From positions 1 through 64,000 of the forward strand of contig NZ_MWVI01000071.1 of NCBI RefSeq assembly GCF_002087295.1: 64,000 nt of DNA. The letters run 5' to 3'. Of the stretch, positions 1-9,679 are shown piece after piece; the first letter of the stretch is position 1; each line of letters opens with the position of its first letter. A program made the position numbers and the translations under genes. This stretch comes from Vreelandella lionensis. Its GTDB lineage: Bacteria > Pseudomonadota > Gammaproteobacteria > Pseudomonadales > Halomonadaceae. Under the pieces are notes generated by a model. That model made no database searches. It was given only the letters and a program-made list of their open reading frames with translations, and was not told the origin of the DNA.

Positions 1-1
1 G

Positions 2-489
2 AGCCGTAAGCAAAAAGGTTCGAATAACCGTGCCAAGGCGCGGCTAAAAGTGGCTAAATGCCATGCCAAGATTGCCGATACTCGGCGTGACCACCTGCAT
101 CAACTCACCCGCCAGATCGTGAACGACAACCAAGTGATCGCGGCGGAGAGTTTGCAGGTGAAGCACCTGGTTAAAAACCGTCACCTTTCCAAAGCGATCA
201 GTGATGTCGGCTGGGGGGAGTTGGTTCGCCAGCTTGAGTACAAAGCGGCGTGGGCGGGACGGCAGTTCGTCCAGATCGACCGCTGGTACCCCAGCAGCAA
301 ACGCTGCCATGGCTGCGGCTTTGTGCGGGTGGCACTGCCGCTCAATGTGCGCGTCTGGGACTGCCCAGGCTGCGTACCCAGGGCATTGACCGTGACCTCA
401 ATGCCGCTCGAAACATCCTACAAGCCGGCACCGCGCTACTCGCCGGTGCCGAGAGTTGCAGCAAATACCGAGGGGCCCTCGGGAATTGA
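2..489 (+). CDS. tnpB: IS200/IS605-family TnpB, 3' part, frameshifted
   Basis: C-terminal part of an OrfB/TnpB RNA-guided nuclease of an IS200/IS605-type element; the start lies before the window. Visible are the helical stretch RKQKGSNNRAKARLK, a RuvC-like acidic strand (IAAESLQVKHLVKN), the zinc ribbon (SSKRCHGCG then WDCPGC) and the last RuvC aspartate region (DRDLNAARNIL). The reading frame changes at about position 390: the zinc ribbon is in one frame and DRDLNAARNIL in another. Restoring one G after the last zinc-ribbon Cys codon gives the expected CGTQGIDRDLN. The lesion resembles many others in this window, so it may be a sequencing error. No tnpA is visible in the window. Confidence 0.85.
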
Positions 490-580
490 CGCCTGTTGAG
501 TTTGTGTAAGACCGGCAATGCCAAGGCATTGAAGGCAACGGACAGCGAAGCAGGAACCTGGAAGGCGACAACCAGGGAAT

Positions 581-634
581 CCCCTTCCTTTCCGCCTCAG
601 GCGGCAGCTTCCTAAGAAGCTGAGGGAGGGAAGG
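581..634 (+). mobile_element. Structured right end of the tnpB element, candidate omega-RNA 3' end
   Basis: About 90 bases after the tnpB stop, two perfect hairpins stand side by side: CCGCC-TCA-GGCGG (592-604) and CAGCTTC-CTAA-GAAGCTG (605-622). They are enclosed by an outer stem CCTTCC (583-588) with GGAAGG (629-634), giving a three-way junction. Imperfect hairpins close to the right end are typical of IS200/IS605 elements, and in TnpB systems the omega-RNA scaffold ends at the right end with the guide read from flanking DNA. The exact element boundary is not proven here. Confidence 0.6.
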
Positions 635-637
635 AGG

Positions 638-1744
638 TCAATTGTAACGGGCGATCCAGCGCGTTAGCCAAATCCACAACGCGGCTCCAAGAATTAACAG
701 CCCACCCACACCAAGCGCCTGTGGATAGGTGTACATGCCTTCGCCTTCCAGCAGAAAACGCAGCACCAGAAAAATCATCACAAAATGGAAAATAAACGCT
801 TTGAGCGCGTCGCTCCCTACCATCGTTAATGGCCGTAGCGCCTTGGCTGCCGTAGCTCCACCAGCGAGTGCAGCGCCTAAAATAACCAGCGCGCCGCCCA
901 CGCTGTACAGCGTGAATTTCAGCCCAGGCGGGTGCTTGCCGTCGTTATTTGCCACCGCCAGCATCGCAGCAGAAACATCGCCTTCGGCAAAGGCCAAGCC
1001 ATAGAACGCGGCGACCATGACAGCCCCTACGCACACCAGCGCCAGCACCAGCTTTCGCCTCAGCGCCGTATCAAAATAGCAGCGCAGCAGGGCTTCGCCG
1101 ATTAGCACGCCCGCCAAGATCAAAGGCGCGCGGCTGAGCTGGCCCCAGGTGTAATGGTCTTCATGGTCCACCAGCAGCGCTTTTAAGGTGTCGTTACCGC
1201 CAAAGCTCAGCCCCTGCAGCCAAGCGGAGAGCGTGGTTAAGCTAATAATAAGCGCACACCGCCCCCACAGCGGTGTACGTGCCCATAATGGAAGTACCAG
1301 CGGCACCCACAGCAGGGCGATGGCGTAAAAACCGAGGATTTCTACCCAAATCGCAAAGCGCTGATAAAGCAGCGCATCAACAATATCGCCTGGGGCGTAA
1401 TAGGGCAGCATCTCGACGACCGTCAACGCCTTGTACCAAAACCACACTTCAACCGCGCGCACCCATAGTTTTAGCCGCCGTTTTGGCCACGCCTCTGTTT
1501 GGGTAGACGCTAAAAAGGCCACGGCTAGCGCAATCCCGAAGACCAGGATGAACAGGGAAGAAGAGAACTTAGTGAGAAAATGGACGGGCACCATGCCCCA
1601 ATCGGGGACGTTGCGTATTCCAATCAGCCCACTCACCGTATGGCTGAGAATCATCAGCCCAATCGCTATACCACGGGCGAGGTCTATGGCGTCTATACGC
1701 CCTTCCGCACGGGGCAGGCGTGGCACTTCTTGCCAGGTAAACAC
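638..1744 (-). CDS. Multi-pass membrane acyltransferase (HGSNAT/DUF1624-like)
   Basis: An integral membrane protein of 368 residues with about ten hydrophobic segments. The N-terminal motif RIDAIDLARG, followed by a long membrane helix, is the hallmark of the acyltransferase-3 / heparan-glucosaminide acetyltransferase-like group, which moves acyl groups onto sugars or other envelope molecules. The substrate cannot be told from sequence. The start is a GTG at 1744 preceded by AAGGAC; a later GTG just before PRLPRAEG is an alternative. The stop codon lies only a few bases from the right end of the tnpB element, so the insertion may have landed at the very end of this gene and altered its last residues. 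The frame is intact. Confidence 0.6.
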   Translation of the reverse strand: MFTWQEVPRLPRAEGRIDAIDLARGIAIGLMILSHTVSGLIGIRNVPDWGMVPVHFLTKFSSSLFILVFGIALAVAFLASTQTEAWPKRRLKLWVRAVEVWFWYKALTVVEMLPYYAPGDIVDALLYQRFAIWVEILGFYAIALLWVPLVLPLWARTPLWGRCALIISLTTLSAWLQGLSFGGNDTLKALLVDHEDHYTWGQLSRAPLILAGVLIGEALLRCYFDTALRRKLVLALVCVGAVMVAAFYGLAFAEGDVSAAMLAVANNDGKHPPGLKFTLYSVGGALVILGAALAGGATAAKALRPLTMVGSDALKAFIFHFVMIFLVLRFLLEGEGMYTYPQALGVGGLLILGAALWIWLTRWIARYN

Positions 1745-1918
1745 GTTAGCAACGTCCTTGTAGGGTATTCGTGTTAGTGAAACATTGCTTTTACCATAGC
1801 CTATTTGCCTAGTGAGCTATTGCGCTTGATTAAAACGCAGCCGATTATCAAGGGCTTATTTTAACCCTCGATAACTGCTGGTATCTTTTGATGACTATTC
1901 ACCGTGTCGAGAAAACAA

Positions 1919-2861
1919 ATGCCTACGCAACAAACACCCACGTTTCGTTTAGTTACCCGCAGCGATTTTGATGGTTTGGTATGCGGTGCCCTGCTCAAGC
2001 ACTTAGGGCTTATTGATGAAATCACCTTCGTGCACCCGAAGGACATGCAGGATGGCAAAATTGCTATCGATGCCAACGACATCACCACCAACCTGCCCTA
2101 TGTGCCCGGCTGCCACCTTAGCGTTCGACCACCACCTAAGCGAAACAGTGCGCAACGTTGAGCGTGCCGACAACCACATCATTAATGCAGACGCCCCTTC
2201 CGCTGCCCGCGTGGTATGGGAGTACTACGGCGGCCACGAGGTCTTCCCCGCACGCTGGGACGATATGATGGAAGCCGTCGATAAGAGCGACTCTGCCCAG
2301 TTCAACAAAGACGAAATTCTCAACCCGCAGAGCTGGGTACTGCTGAACTTCATCATGGACGCCCGCACGGGCCTGGGACGCTTCCGCGACTTCCGCATCT
2401 CCAACTATCAGCTGATGATGAAGCTGATCGACTACAGCCGCGAGCACACCATCGATGAAATCCTCGCCCTTGACGACGTGCAGGAGCGCACCACGCTTTA
2501 CCGTGAGCACGAGCAATTAGCAAAGGAGCAAATCGAGCGCTGCGCGACAGTACACGGCAACGTGGTGGTGTTGGATCTACGCAACGAGGAAACCATCTAC
2601 GCAACCAACCGCTTCGTAATCTACGCCATGTACCCCGACTGCAATATCTCAATTCACGTGATGTGGGGGCTCAAGCAGCAGAACACCGTGCTGGCGATTG
2701 GTAAATCGATCCTCAACCGCTCCAGCAACACCAACGTGGGCGAACTGTGCCTAAGCTACGGCGGCGGCGGCCATCTGAATGCGGGCACTTGCCAAGTTGA
2801 TAATGACCAGGCAGAAAATGCGTTGGCGGAGATTGTTGAGCGGATTAGGGCGGATGGGTAA
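1919..2861 (+). CDS. DHH-family phosphoesterase, one frameshift
   Basis: A protein of about 313 residues of the DHH/DHHA1 superfamily, which hydrolyses phosphoester bonds in small nucleotides or short oligonucleotides using Mn ions. The first metal motif TRSDFDG is near residue 14, the DHH box (FDHHLSE) near residue 68, and the C-terminal DHHA1 signature GGGGHLNAGTC near residue 285. The frame changes at about 2118: CHL is read in one frame and AFDHH in the next, consistent with one extra base. The ATG at 1919 is preferred to the GTG at 1904. The precise substrate (pApA, nanoRNA or other) is not evident. It stands alone between the acyltransferase and recQ. Confidence 0.8.
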
Positions 2862-2919
2862 GGCGACGGCTTACTCTCCTTAACCCCGTTCCTTCACGCA
2901 CACGACAAGGAGAGCAGCG

Positions 2920-5040
2920 ATGCACGGCGACTCGGCAGCCCTCAAGGTACTGCAGGAGGTCTTTGGCTACGACCACTTTCGTGGCCCGCAGCAGGCCATC
3001 ATTGAGCATGTGATGGCCGGAGGCGATGCGTTGGTGCTGATGCCCACTGGCGGCGGTAAATCGCTGTGCTATCAGATACCCTGCGCTGCTACGTGAAGGC
3101 ACCGCGATTGCGGTCTCGCCGCTCATCGCGTTGATGCAGGATCAGGTGGCCGCGCTGATTCGGAACGGGGTGCGCGCCGCCTACCTCAACTCCAGCCTCG
3201 AAATGCATGAGGCGATGGACGTGGAAAACCGCCTGCGCGCGGGCGAGCTGGATCTTCTCTCCGTCGCGCCAGAGGGGTTGGCAACGGCACGCATGCAGAT
3301 GCTGCTGGAGCAGACCCACATTGCGCTGTTCGCCATCGATGAAGCCCACTGCTTTTCCCAGTGGGGCCACGATTTCCGCCCAGAGTATCGCCAGCTCTCC
3401 CACCTGCACCAGCGCTTCCCTAACGTGCCGCGCATCGCGCTCACCGCCACCGCCGATGTGCCTACCCGGCACGACATCATGGAGCACCTACAGCTTCAGG
3501 ACGCCGCGCTCTACAACAACGGCTTCGATCGGCCCAACATTCGCTACCATATCGCTGAAAATCAGGGCAATGCCAAAGAGCAGCTGCTGAGTTTCATCCG
3601 TGAGCATCACGACGGCGAGGCGGGCATTGTGTACTGTCTTTCTCGCCGCAAGGTGGAGGAAACCGCCGCTTGGCTGGCTCGCCAGGGGTTGACCGCGCTG
3701 CCCTACCACGCCGGGCTGCCCGCCGAGCAGCGCCAGCAGCACCAAACCCGCTTTCTGCGCAAAGACGGCGTGGTGATCGTCGCCACCATCGCTTCGGCAT
3801 GGGCATCGACAAACCGGACGTGCGCTTTGTGGCACACCTCAACCTGCCCAAAAGCATCGAAGCCTACTATCAGGAAACCGGCCGCGCCGGACGCGACGGG
3901 CTGCCCGCCGATGCCTGGATGGCCTACGGGCTTCAGGACGTGATCACTCTGCGTCAGATGCAGCAAGACTACGGTGCCGCCGACCAGCAAAAGCGCATCG
4001 AGCAGCAAAAGCTCGACGCCATGCTGGGGCTCTGCGAGATCATTAGCTGCCGCCGTCAGGCGCTGCTCCACTACTTCGGCGATTCATTAGACGAGCCCTG
4101 CGGCAACTGCGACAACTGCCTCACCCCGCCTGACACTTGGGAGGCCACGGTGGCTGCACAGAAGGCGCTGTCATGTGTCTACCGCACCGAGCAGCGCTTC
4201 GGCGTCACTTACTTGGTGGATGTGCTGCTGGGCAAGCGCAACGAACGTATCAGCCGCTTCGGTCATGACAGTTTGAGTACGTTCGGCATTGGCACAGAGC
4301 TCACCGCCAGCGAGTGGAAAGCGCTGTTCCGCCAGCTGATCGCCAGCGGTTTTTTAAGCGTGGATATGGAGGGCCATGGCGGCATCAAGCTCACCGCCAA
4401 CGCCAAGCCCATACTGCGCGGCGAGCAGAGTCTCACCCTTCGCAAACCCAGCAAGCCCGCGCGGCGCAGCAGTAAGGGCGCCTCCGCTGCCAAGGGCCAC
4501 GGCGTACTGTGGGAAGCGCTGCGCCAGCATCGCAAGGGGCTCGCCGATGCCCAGGGCGTACCCGCCTACGTGATTTTCAACGACGCCACCCTGGCCGAGC
4601 TGGTAGAGCAAAAGCCGCAAACGCTGCAGGCGCTGGGCACCATCTCGGGCATCGGCGCACGCAAGCTGGAGGATTATGGCGAAGGCTTTCTGGCGGTGGT
4701 TCTGGCGCATCCTGATGAGCCTGCCGCTAGCGCCCCTGTGGGCAGCAGCGCTCTTGAATCTGCCGCGCTACTGCGCCAAGGGCTAACGCCGGAACAGGTC
4801 GCCGAGCAGCGCGGGCTGGTCGCCAATACCGTGTACCGCCATTTGAGCGATGCCATTCAAGGCAGCGAACTGGCACTGGAAGAGGTGGTCAACCTGGACC
4901 CAGCGACCCTGGCGCAGATTCGCGCGGCTTTTGAGCAGTTTCCCGGGCAGGGGTTGAAAGTGGTGTTTGAAGCGCTGGAAGGCCGTATTGATTACCCGGT
5001 TCTACACTGCGTGCGGGCGTCCATGGCTGCTAAGGGTTAG
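2920..5040 (+). CDS. recQ: ATP-dependent DNA helicase RecQ, two frameshifts
   Basis: A 3'-5' DNA helicase of about 706 residues acting in recombination and fork repair. Domains in order: helicase core with Walker A (TGGGKS), the DEAH-type motif [14 protein letters not shown], and the C-terminal helicase lobe with [10 protein letters not shown]; an RQC zinc site ([10 protein letters not shown], then CGNCDNC); a winged-helix part; one HRDC domain (about residues 525-600); and a C-terminal helix-turn-helix stretch ([12 protein letters not shown]...NTVYRHL) like the HTH found at the end of some RecQ proteins. Frames break at about 3082 (one extra base after QIP) and about 3792 (one missing base before FGMGID). 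The start is an ATG preceded by AAGGAGAG. It ends in the terminator shared with mtnA. Confidence 0.92.
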
Positions 5041-5088
5041 GCTTTTTACGAAAAGTCGGCGAGCGTAGGCTGTTTTCGTAAAAGCCTA
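5038..5088. terminator. Bidirectional terminator between recQ and mtnA
   Basis: The arms TAGGCTTTTTACGAAAA (5038-5054) and TTTTCGTAAAAGCCTA (5073-5088) are reverse complements apart from one extra T. The stem encloses an 18-base loop. The hairpin overlaps both stop codons of the convergent genes recQ and mtnA and has T-runs in both directions. Confidence 0.7.
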
Positions 5089-6106
5089 GCGCCATCCCCG
5101 CAGATGCTCGCCCCGTGCAATCGCCGCTGAGTCGAACACGCCGGTATCCAGAATCCAGGCGGTGACCAGCTTGGCGGGCGTCACGTCGAACGCCGGGTTC
5201 CACACCGGCGCATCGCTGGGTGCCCACACCACCTCGCCAAACGCGCCTGCGGCTCCGCGCACTTCCGCGCCATCGCGCTGCTCGATGGGAATCGCCGCGC
5301 CGGTCGCGCAGGCGGGGTCGACCGTGGTGTAAGGGGCGACCACATAGAACGGCACCTGATGGTAGTGTGCCGCCACCGCCAGCATGTAGGTGCCCACTTT
5401 GTTGGCAAAGTCACCGTTGGCGCAGATGCGGTCCGCGCCGACCATCACCTTATCCACCTTGCCCGCTGCCATTAAGCTGGCCGCCATGCTGTCGGTGATT
5501 AGCTGGTAGGGAATGCCTAAATCGGCCATTTCCCACGCGGTTAAACGCCCACCCTGGAGCAGCGGACGGGTTTTCATCGACATAGACATGCAGATCTATG
5601 CCGCGTTGTTTGGCGATGGCCAACGCGCCAATCGCGGTGCCCACACCGGCCGTAGCCAGCGCACCGGTGTTGCAGTGGGTCAGCACGCGGTCGCTGGATG
5701 CCAGCAAGTCAGCGCCACGCTCGGCCATGCGTTGGCACAGCGCGCGGTCCTCTTCAAACAGCGCCTTGGCTCGTTCGGCCAAGGCGTCAGCGCCCTGGGC
5801 AAAACAGGCTTCCATGGCGTCCAGGCAGTACATCAGGTTCACTGCAGTGGGTCGCGTTGCCCGCAAGCGGTCGCTGACGGCTTGCCACTCGGATTCGGGA
5901 TGGCGAGCGGCGTACTGGGCCAGCACGAAAGCAGCGCTCAAACCAATCAATGGCGCGCCGCGAATGGCGAGGTGTTTAACCGCGTGCTGCCACGCCTCGG
6001 GGGAGTCGCAGCGCACCCACTCTTCGGCCTGGGGTAGCCGGGTTTGGTCCAAATACTCAAGCGAGTCGGCATACACCCGTAAACTGCGTGACTGTAAATT
6101 GACCAT
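5086..6106 (-). CDS. mtnA: S-methyl-5-thioribose-1-phosphate isomerase, one frameshift
   Basis: The enzyme converts methylthioribose 1-phosphate to methylthioribulose 1-phosphate in methionine salvage. The family motifs are clear: AIRGAPLIG near residue 50, the catalytic-site segment [13 protein letters not shown] near residue 155, [11 protein letters not shown], and [10 protein letters not shown]. The length, about 340 residues, is normal. The frame changes at about 5580: VYVDE is in one frame and [14 protein letters not shown] in the next, consistent with a one-base indel. The start at 6106 is supported by CAAGGAG seven bases upstream. It is transcribed divergently from mtnBCD, with about 100 bases between them. 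Confidence 0.93.
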
Positions 6107-6209
6107 GAGGGGCTCCTTGATAATGGGGCAAGCAGAACGGCGGCACGGCTTATCAGGCGCGAAGCTTATCATATAGAATGGCCGCACTAGACGAGGCGAT
6201 GCTGACCCG
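6107..6209. promoter_or_regulatory. Divergent mtnA / mtnB promoter region
   Basis: A 103-base gap between the two divergent methionine-salvage units. A TATAGAAT at 6172-6179 could be the -10 element for mtnBCD; no good -35 is visible. The mtnA ribosome site (AAGGAG on the minus strand) lies at its left edge. No SAM-riboswitch fold was recognised. Confidence 0.35.
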
Positions 6210-6800
6210 ATGAACACCTTACACACCGAACTGCTGGACGCCATCTCCTGGGCGGCGCAGCAAGGCTGGACGCCCGCCACCGGCGGCAACTTTTCCGCGC
6301 GTACCGAGGCGGGTTATTTAGTCACCGCCTCCGGGCGGGATAAAACCCGTATCCAGGCGGATGATCTGCTGCTGTGCGACCTGGAAGGCCGTGTGCTGGA
6401 AGGCAACGGCAAACCCAGCGCCGAAAGTGACCTACACGCCGCGCTGTACCGGCCAGACCCAAGCATTCACTGCGTGCTGCACACCCATACCGTGGCCAGC
6501 ACCGTGCTATCGCGGCGCTTTCCCGACGGCATTGAGCTGAGCGGCTTCGAGATGCAAAAGGCGCTGGCGGGCAACGTGACCCATGACGCCACCATTCGCC
6601 TGCCGGTGGTGCCCAACTCCCAGGATATGGAGGAGTTAGCCAAGCACGTTCGCCAAGGCTGGCCGATGCCCTGGGGCTTTTTGGTCGCGGGCCACGGTAT
6701 TTACGCCGTGGGCGACAGTATCGCCAGCTGCCGCCGCCATCTGGAAGCAATCGAATTCTTACTTGCCTGTGTACTGGAAGAGAACCGGTGGACCCAATGA
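6210..6800 (+). CDS. mtnB: Methylthioribulose-1-phosphate dehydratase
   Basis: A class II aldolase-fold zinc enzyme of 196 residues that dehydrates methylthioribulose 1-phosphate to the diketo compound used by MtnC. Seen: [11 protein letters not shown] near residue 20, the zinc-binding HTHTVAST near residue 92, and the third histidine in GHGIYAVGD near residue 170. It is intact and has the usual family length. It is first of a tight three-gene set; its stop overlaps the mtnC start by four bases (ATGA), which indicates translational coupling. The start codon has only a distant GAGG, so the exact start is a little uncertain. Confidence 0.92.
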   Translation: MNTLHTELLDAISWAAQQGWTPATGGNFSARTEAGYLVTASGRDKTRIQADDLLLCDLEGRVLEGNGKPSAESDLHAALYRPDPSIHCVLHTHTVASTVLSRRFPDGIELSGFEMQKALAGNVTHDATIRLPVVPNSQDMEELAKHVRQGWPMPWGFLVAGHGIYAVGDSIASCRRHLEAIEFLLACVLEENRWTQ

Positions 6801-7482
6801 GTCAATCAACCGTTCGCGCCATCGTGACCGATATCGAAGGCACCACCACCGATATCAACTTCGTTCACAAAGTGCTGTTCCCCTATGCCTACGCCAAGTT
6901 GCCTGACTTTCTGCGCGAGAACGCAGAAGCACCGGCGGTGGCCGAGCAGATCGACGCCGTGCGCAATGTCATACAGGACGGCTACGCCACGTTGGAAGCG
7001 GTAATTGCTACGCTGCTGCACTGGCTCGACACCGACCAGAAAGTGACGCCACTCAAAGCCCTGCAGGGCATGGTGTGGGCCGACGGCTACCAGCGCGGCG
7101 ACTTCACTGGCCATTTATACGCAGATGTCGTTCCGGCGCTGCGCCAGTGGCAGGCCGAAGGCGTGGCGCTGTATGTGTACTCGTCAGGCTCTGTGCAGGC
7201 GCAGAAACTGCTGTTTGGCTACAGCGACGAAGGTGATTTGACCCCGCTGTTCAGCGGCTACTTCGACACGCACATTGGCCATAAGCGCGAGGCCGTGGCC
7301 TATCAGCGCATTGTCGAAGCGCTCGATCTACCTGCAGAGTCGATACTGTTCCTGTCGGATGTGGTCGAAGAACTAGTGCAGCCAAGCAGGCGGGTATGCA
7401 AACCTTACAACTCGTGCGCGAAGGTACTCAGGCAGGCACTGTACACGCCTGTGTCGAAAGCTTTGCTGACATTGCCCTTTAA
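6797..7482 (+). CDS. mtnC: Enolase-phosphatase E1, one frameshift near the 3' end
   Basis: A HAD-superfamily enzyme that enolises the diketo intermediate and removes its phosphate to yield acireductone. The nucleophile motif is [10 protein letters not shown] near residue 12, [10 protein letters not shown] carries the second motif, and FLSDVVEEL carries the acidic motif. After that point one base is missing at about 7377; restoring it gives the normal ending [11 protein letters not shown]...VREGTQAG and a TAA at 7480-7482. As read without correction, the frame runs on through the intergenic bases into mtnD and gives a false 420-residue MtnC-MtnD fusion. Confidence 0.9.
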
Positions 7483-7519
7483 CGGCTATGTTCACCCCTT
7501 ACCTCTTAGGAGCGTCTTT

Positions 7520-8050
7520 ATGTCCCAACTGAAAGTCTTTGCCGATCAACATCCTAATGATGCGCTGCTGGACACCACGGACGGCGAGCAAATTACCGCT
7601 GAGCTGAACCGGGTAGGCATTCTATTTGAGCGCTGGGCAGCGCCGGGCGAGATTGCCGACGATGCCACCCAGGAGGAGATTCTGGCGCTCTATCAGGAAG
7701 ACATCGTCCGGGTCAAAGCCAAGGGCGGCTACCAAACCGTCGACGTGCTGCACATGGTGCCCACCCACCCGGACAAAGAGGCGATGCGTCAGAAGTTCCT
7801 GAACGAGCACCGCCACCATGAAGACGAAGTGCGCTTTTTCGTGAAGGGCCAAGGGTTGTTCTGCCTGCATATCGACGACAAGGTGTATCAGGTGCTCTGC
7901 ACCCGCAACGACCTGATCAGCGTGCCTGCCAATACCCCGCACTGGTTCGATATGGGCCCAGAACCGGAGTTCACCGCGCTGCGCTTCTTCGACAACGTGG
8001 AAGGCTGGGTGCCCCACTGGACCGACAGCGACAATCGCCGGGAAGTTTGA
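7520..8050 (+). CDS. mtnD: Acireductone dioxygenase
   Basis: A cupin metalloenzyme of 176 residues. With Fe it converts acireductone to formate and the keto-acid precursor of methionine; with Ni it makes CO and methylthiopropionate instead. The metal-binding cluster [11 protein letters not shown] lies near residues 96-106, and the last histidine is in NTPHWFDMG. The start at 7520 has TAGGAG eight bases upstream. It lies 37 bases after mtnC, in the same operon. In this sequence mtnC and mtnD share one open frame only because of the mtnC indel; they should be treated as two proteins. Confidence 0.93.
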   Translation: MSQLKVFADQHPNDALLDTTDGEQITAELNRVGILFERWAAPGEIADDATQEEILALYQEDIVRVKAKGGYQTVDVLHMVPTHPDKEAMRQKFLNEHRHHEDEVRFFVKGQGLFCLHIDDKVYQVLCTRNDLISVPANTPHWFDMGPEPEFTALRFFDNVEGWVPHWTDSDNRREV

Positions 8051-8088
8051 TCGTTTAGATCAGCTTTGAATAAAAAAGACTGATCCCA

Positions 8089-8236
8089 GGCCGGTACACA
8101 CCTATGCGGGGGCGCTGTGAACCCATCCATGGGCGCTACTTTTGCCATCTGACCGCCCTGGATGGCGAGAATGCCGGAATAGCATGGAGCTATTTCCGGC
8201 CATGGCGAAAGACCCCCGCTACGGTCTGTCCCGGCC
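8089..8236. repeat. Long imperfect inverted repeat with nested hairpins
   Basis: The outer arms are GGCCGG (8089-8094) and CCGGCC (8231-8236). Inside lie GCGGGGG (8106-8112) with CCCCCGC (8213-8219), then CTTTTGCCAT (8139-8148) with ATGGCGAAAG (8202-8211). Within the core are small hairpins: CCCAT-CC-ATGGG (8122-8133), GCCATC with GATGGC (8144-8166), and GCCGGAATAGC with GCTATTTCCGGC (8173-8200). The layout resembles a mobile intergenic repeat (REP or MITE type). It fills the gap between convergent mtnD and mtnK and may also end transcription. Confidence 0.55.
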
Positions 8237-8272
8237 TTCTCACATCGCCGTTCTGTCGTTAATAACCTCTTC

Positions 8273-9535
8273 CTACAACACTGCTTTCTGGTTGAACGTT
8301 TTGGCCAGCTCTACCAACGCGTTGAGATCGCAGTAAGCTTTCGGCTCCATGATCAGCGCTTGGCCCATCAGCACGTTGCGTGCTTCCAGTTTGGCGCGCA
8401 GGGCGGTGTCTTCGATCTCTTCGAAGTCGGCATTGTGGGCAAGCGACAGCACGCGGCGGTGCATTTCGATGCCGCAGTAGGCCAGCGCATCTTCACGGAT
8501 CTCTTCCAGCAGCGCGTCGCAGGCGTCGTCGGCGCTGTTGCCCTGCTCTTCGAACAGCGCTCTGGGGAACAGAATGCCGGTGCGTTCGGTTTGCCAGAGG
8601 TGGCGAAACTCCTCATCGAAGCGGGTAAAGCAATCGGTGATCACTTCTAAAATCCACGCTTGATACTCCTCCAGGTCACCTTCTTTACGGTGGGCGGGCT
8701 GGCTAAAGTAGGCCATGAAGAAGTTGGCTACCGCCATGCCCAAGTCGAACGCCATGGGTCCGTACTGGGAAAATTCAGGGTCGATGACGCGCACGCTGGT
8801 GTCGGTGGCCATGATGGAGCCGGAGTGCAGGTCGCCGTGCAGCATGGTCTCGGTGTTGGCGGTGAACTTCATCAGCAGCCGCTGCACCTTGGCTTTCAGG
8901 CGCGCGTTGCGGCGCAGCTCGTCCACCACGGGCGATAGCTCGGGCGTGTGGCGGTTCATCTCCGCGCCGTAGTAGGGGTCGGTAAACACCAGCGATTCGG
9001 TGATCGCCGGAATCGCCACGTTGCCAGAGAACAGCCCGACATCAGCTTTCTTATCCGGGCTCGCCATGGAAAGCTCAGAGCCGCGAAACGCCGTGCGCGC
9101 ACAAAACTCACCCAGAGTAGCGCCCAGCTCCGCCACGCGTTCGCCGCTGATCAGCTTGCGCCGCAGAATCACATGGGGGTACAGATACTCCATCACGATC
9201 AATGCCTGGGGCTTATCGAAGTAGTACACCTCGGGGGCCACGCCCGGTGCGCGCTTGGCTTGACGCACTAAGGCGTAATACTCGAAATGGGCGCGATAGA
9301 GCGGCAGCGGCCAGCTCTCGCCCACCATGCGCACATAGGGCAGCGCCTGCTTGACCACCACGCTGCCAGTGCTGCCTGTCACGATAAACACCAGATTGAG
9401 GTTGCCATCGCCCACCTCACGGATGTGCCACTCGGCGGGGTTGCCACCCACACGGCTGGCGACTACCTCCACACCGCCTAGCCGCTGGGCCAGGGTATCC
9501 ACTGCTAACGCTTGATAAGTCTGCTCGTTTGCCAC
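8273..9535 (-). CDS. mtnK: S-methyl-5-thioribose kinase
   Basis: This enzyme phosphorylates methylthioribose to feed MtnA. It belongs to the aminoglycoside-phosphotransferase fold: GNLNLVFIV and VVVKQALPYVR in the N-lobe, the catalytic loop LHGDLHSGS near residue 230, and the metal-binding IDPEFSQYGP after it. The corrected start is a GTG at 9535 (giving VANEQTYQAL) with GAGGAA six bases upstream, about 420 residues, the family length. An upstream ATG at 9592 gives a 19-residue extension with no support. The gene is intact and converges on mtnBCD across the inverted repeat. Confidence 0.92.
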   Translation of the reverse strand: MANEQTYQALAVDTLAQRLGGVEVVASRVGGNPAEWHIREVGDGNLNLVFIVTGSTGSVVVKQALPYVRMVGESWPLPLYRAHFEYYALVRQAKRAPGVAPEVYYFDKPQALIVMEYLYPHVILRRKLISGERVAELGATLGEFCARTAFRGSELSMASPDKKADVGLFSGNVAIPAITESLVFTDPYYGAEMNRHTPELSPVVDELRRNARLKAKVQRLLMKFTANTETMLHGDLHSGSIMATDTSVRVIDPEFSQYGPMAFDLGMAVANFFMAYFSQPAHRKEGDLEEYQAWILEVITDCFTRFDEEFRHLWQTERTGILFPRALFEEQGNSADDACDALLEEIREDALAYCGIEMHRRVLSLAHNADFEEIEDTALRAKLEARNVLMGQALIMEPKAYCDLNALVELAKTFNQKAVL

Positions 9536-9679
9536 CGATGATTCCTCACACAAAATGGATGTGTGTTTGTCATACCCCGGCAACGTTGTCAATTCAGTGC
9601 AGCATGATGGGGGCGCTACACCACTGGCTGCATCACTTTTTAAAATGCATTTCGCTCAGTACGCTTCTACACACCTTCT

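Noticed and set aside
1904..5040. Programmed ribosomal frameshifting in the DHH and recQ genes.
   Set aside because: No slippery sequence with a following structure was seen, and the same kind of break occurs in dozens of unrelated genes.
6107..6209. SAM riboswitch ahead of the methionine-salvage genes.
   Set aside because: The gap is too short and no conserved riboswitch core was found.
6788..8050. A 420-residue MtnC-MtnD fusion protein.
   Set aside because: The frame joins only because one base is missing at about 7377; restoring it gives a normal MtnC end and a separate MtnD with its own ribosome site.
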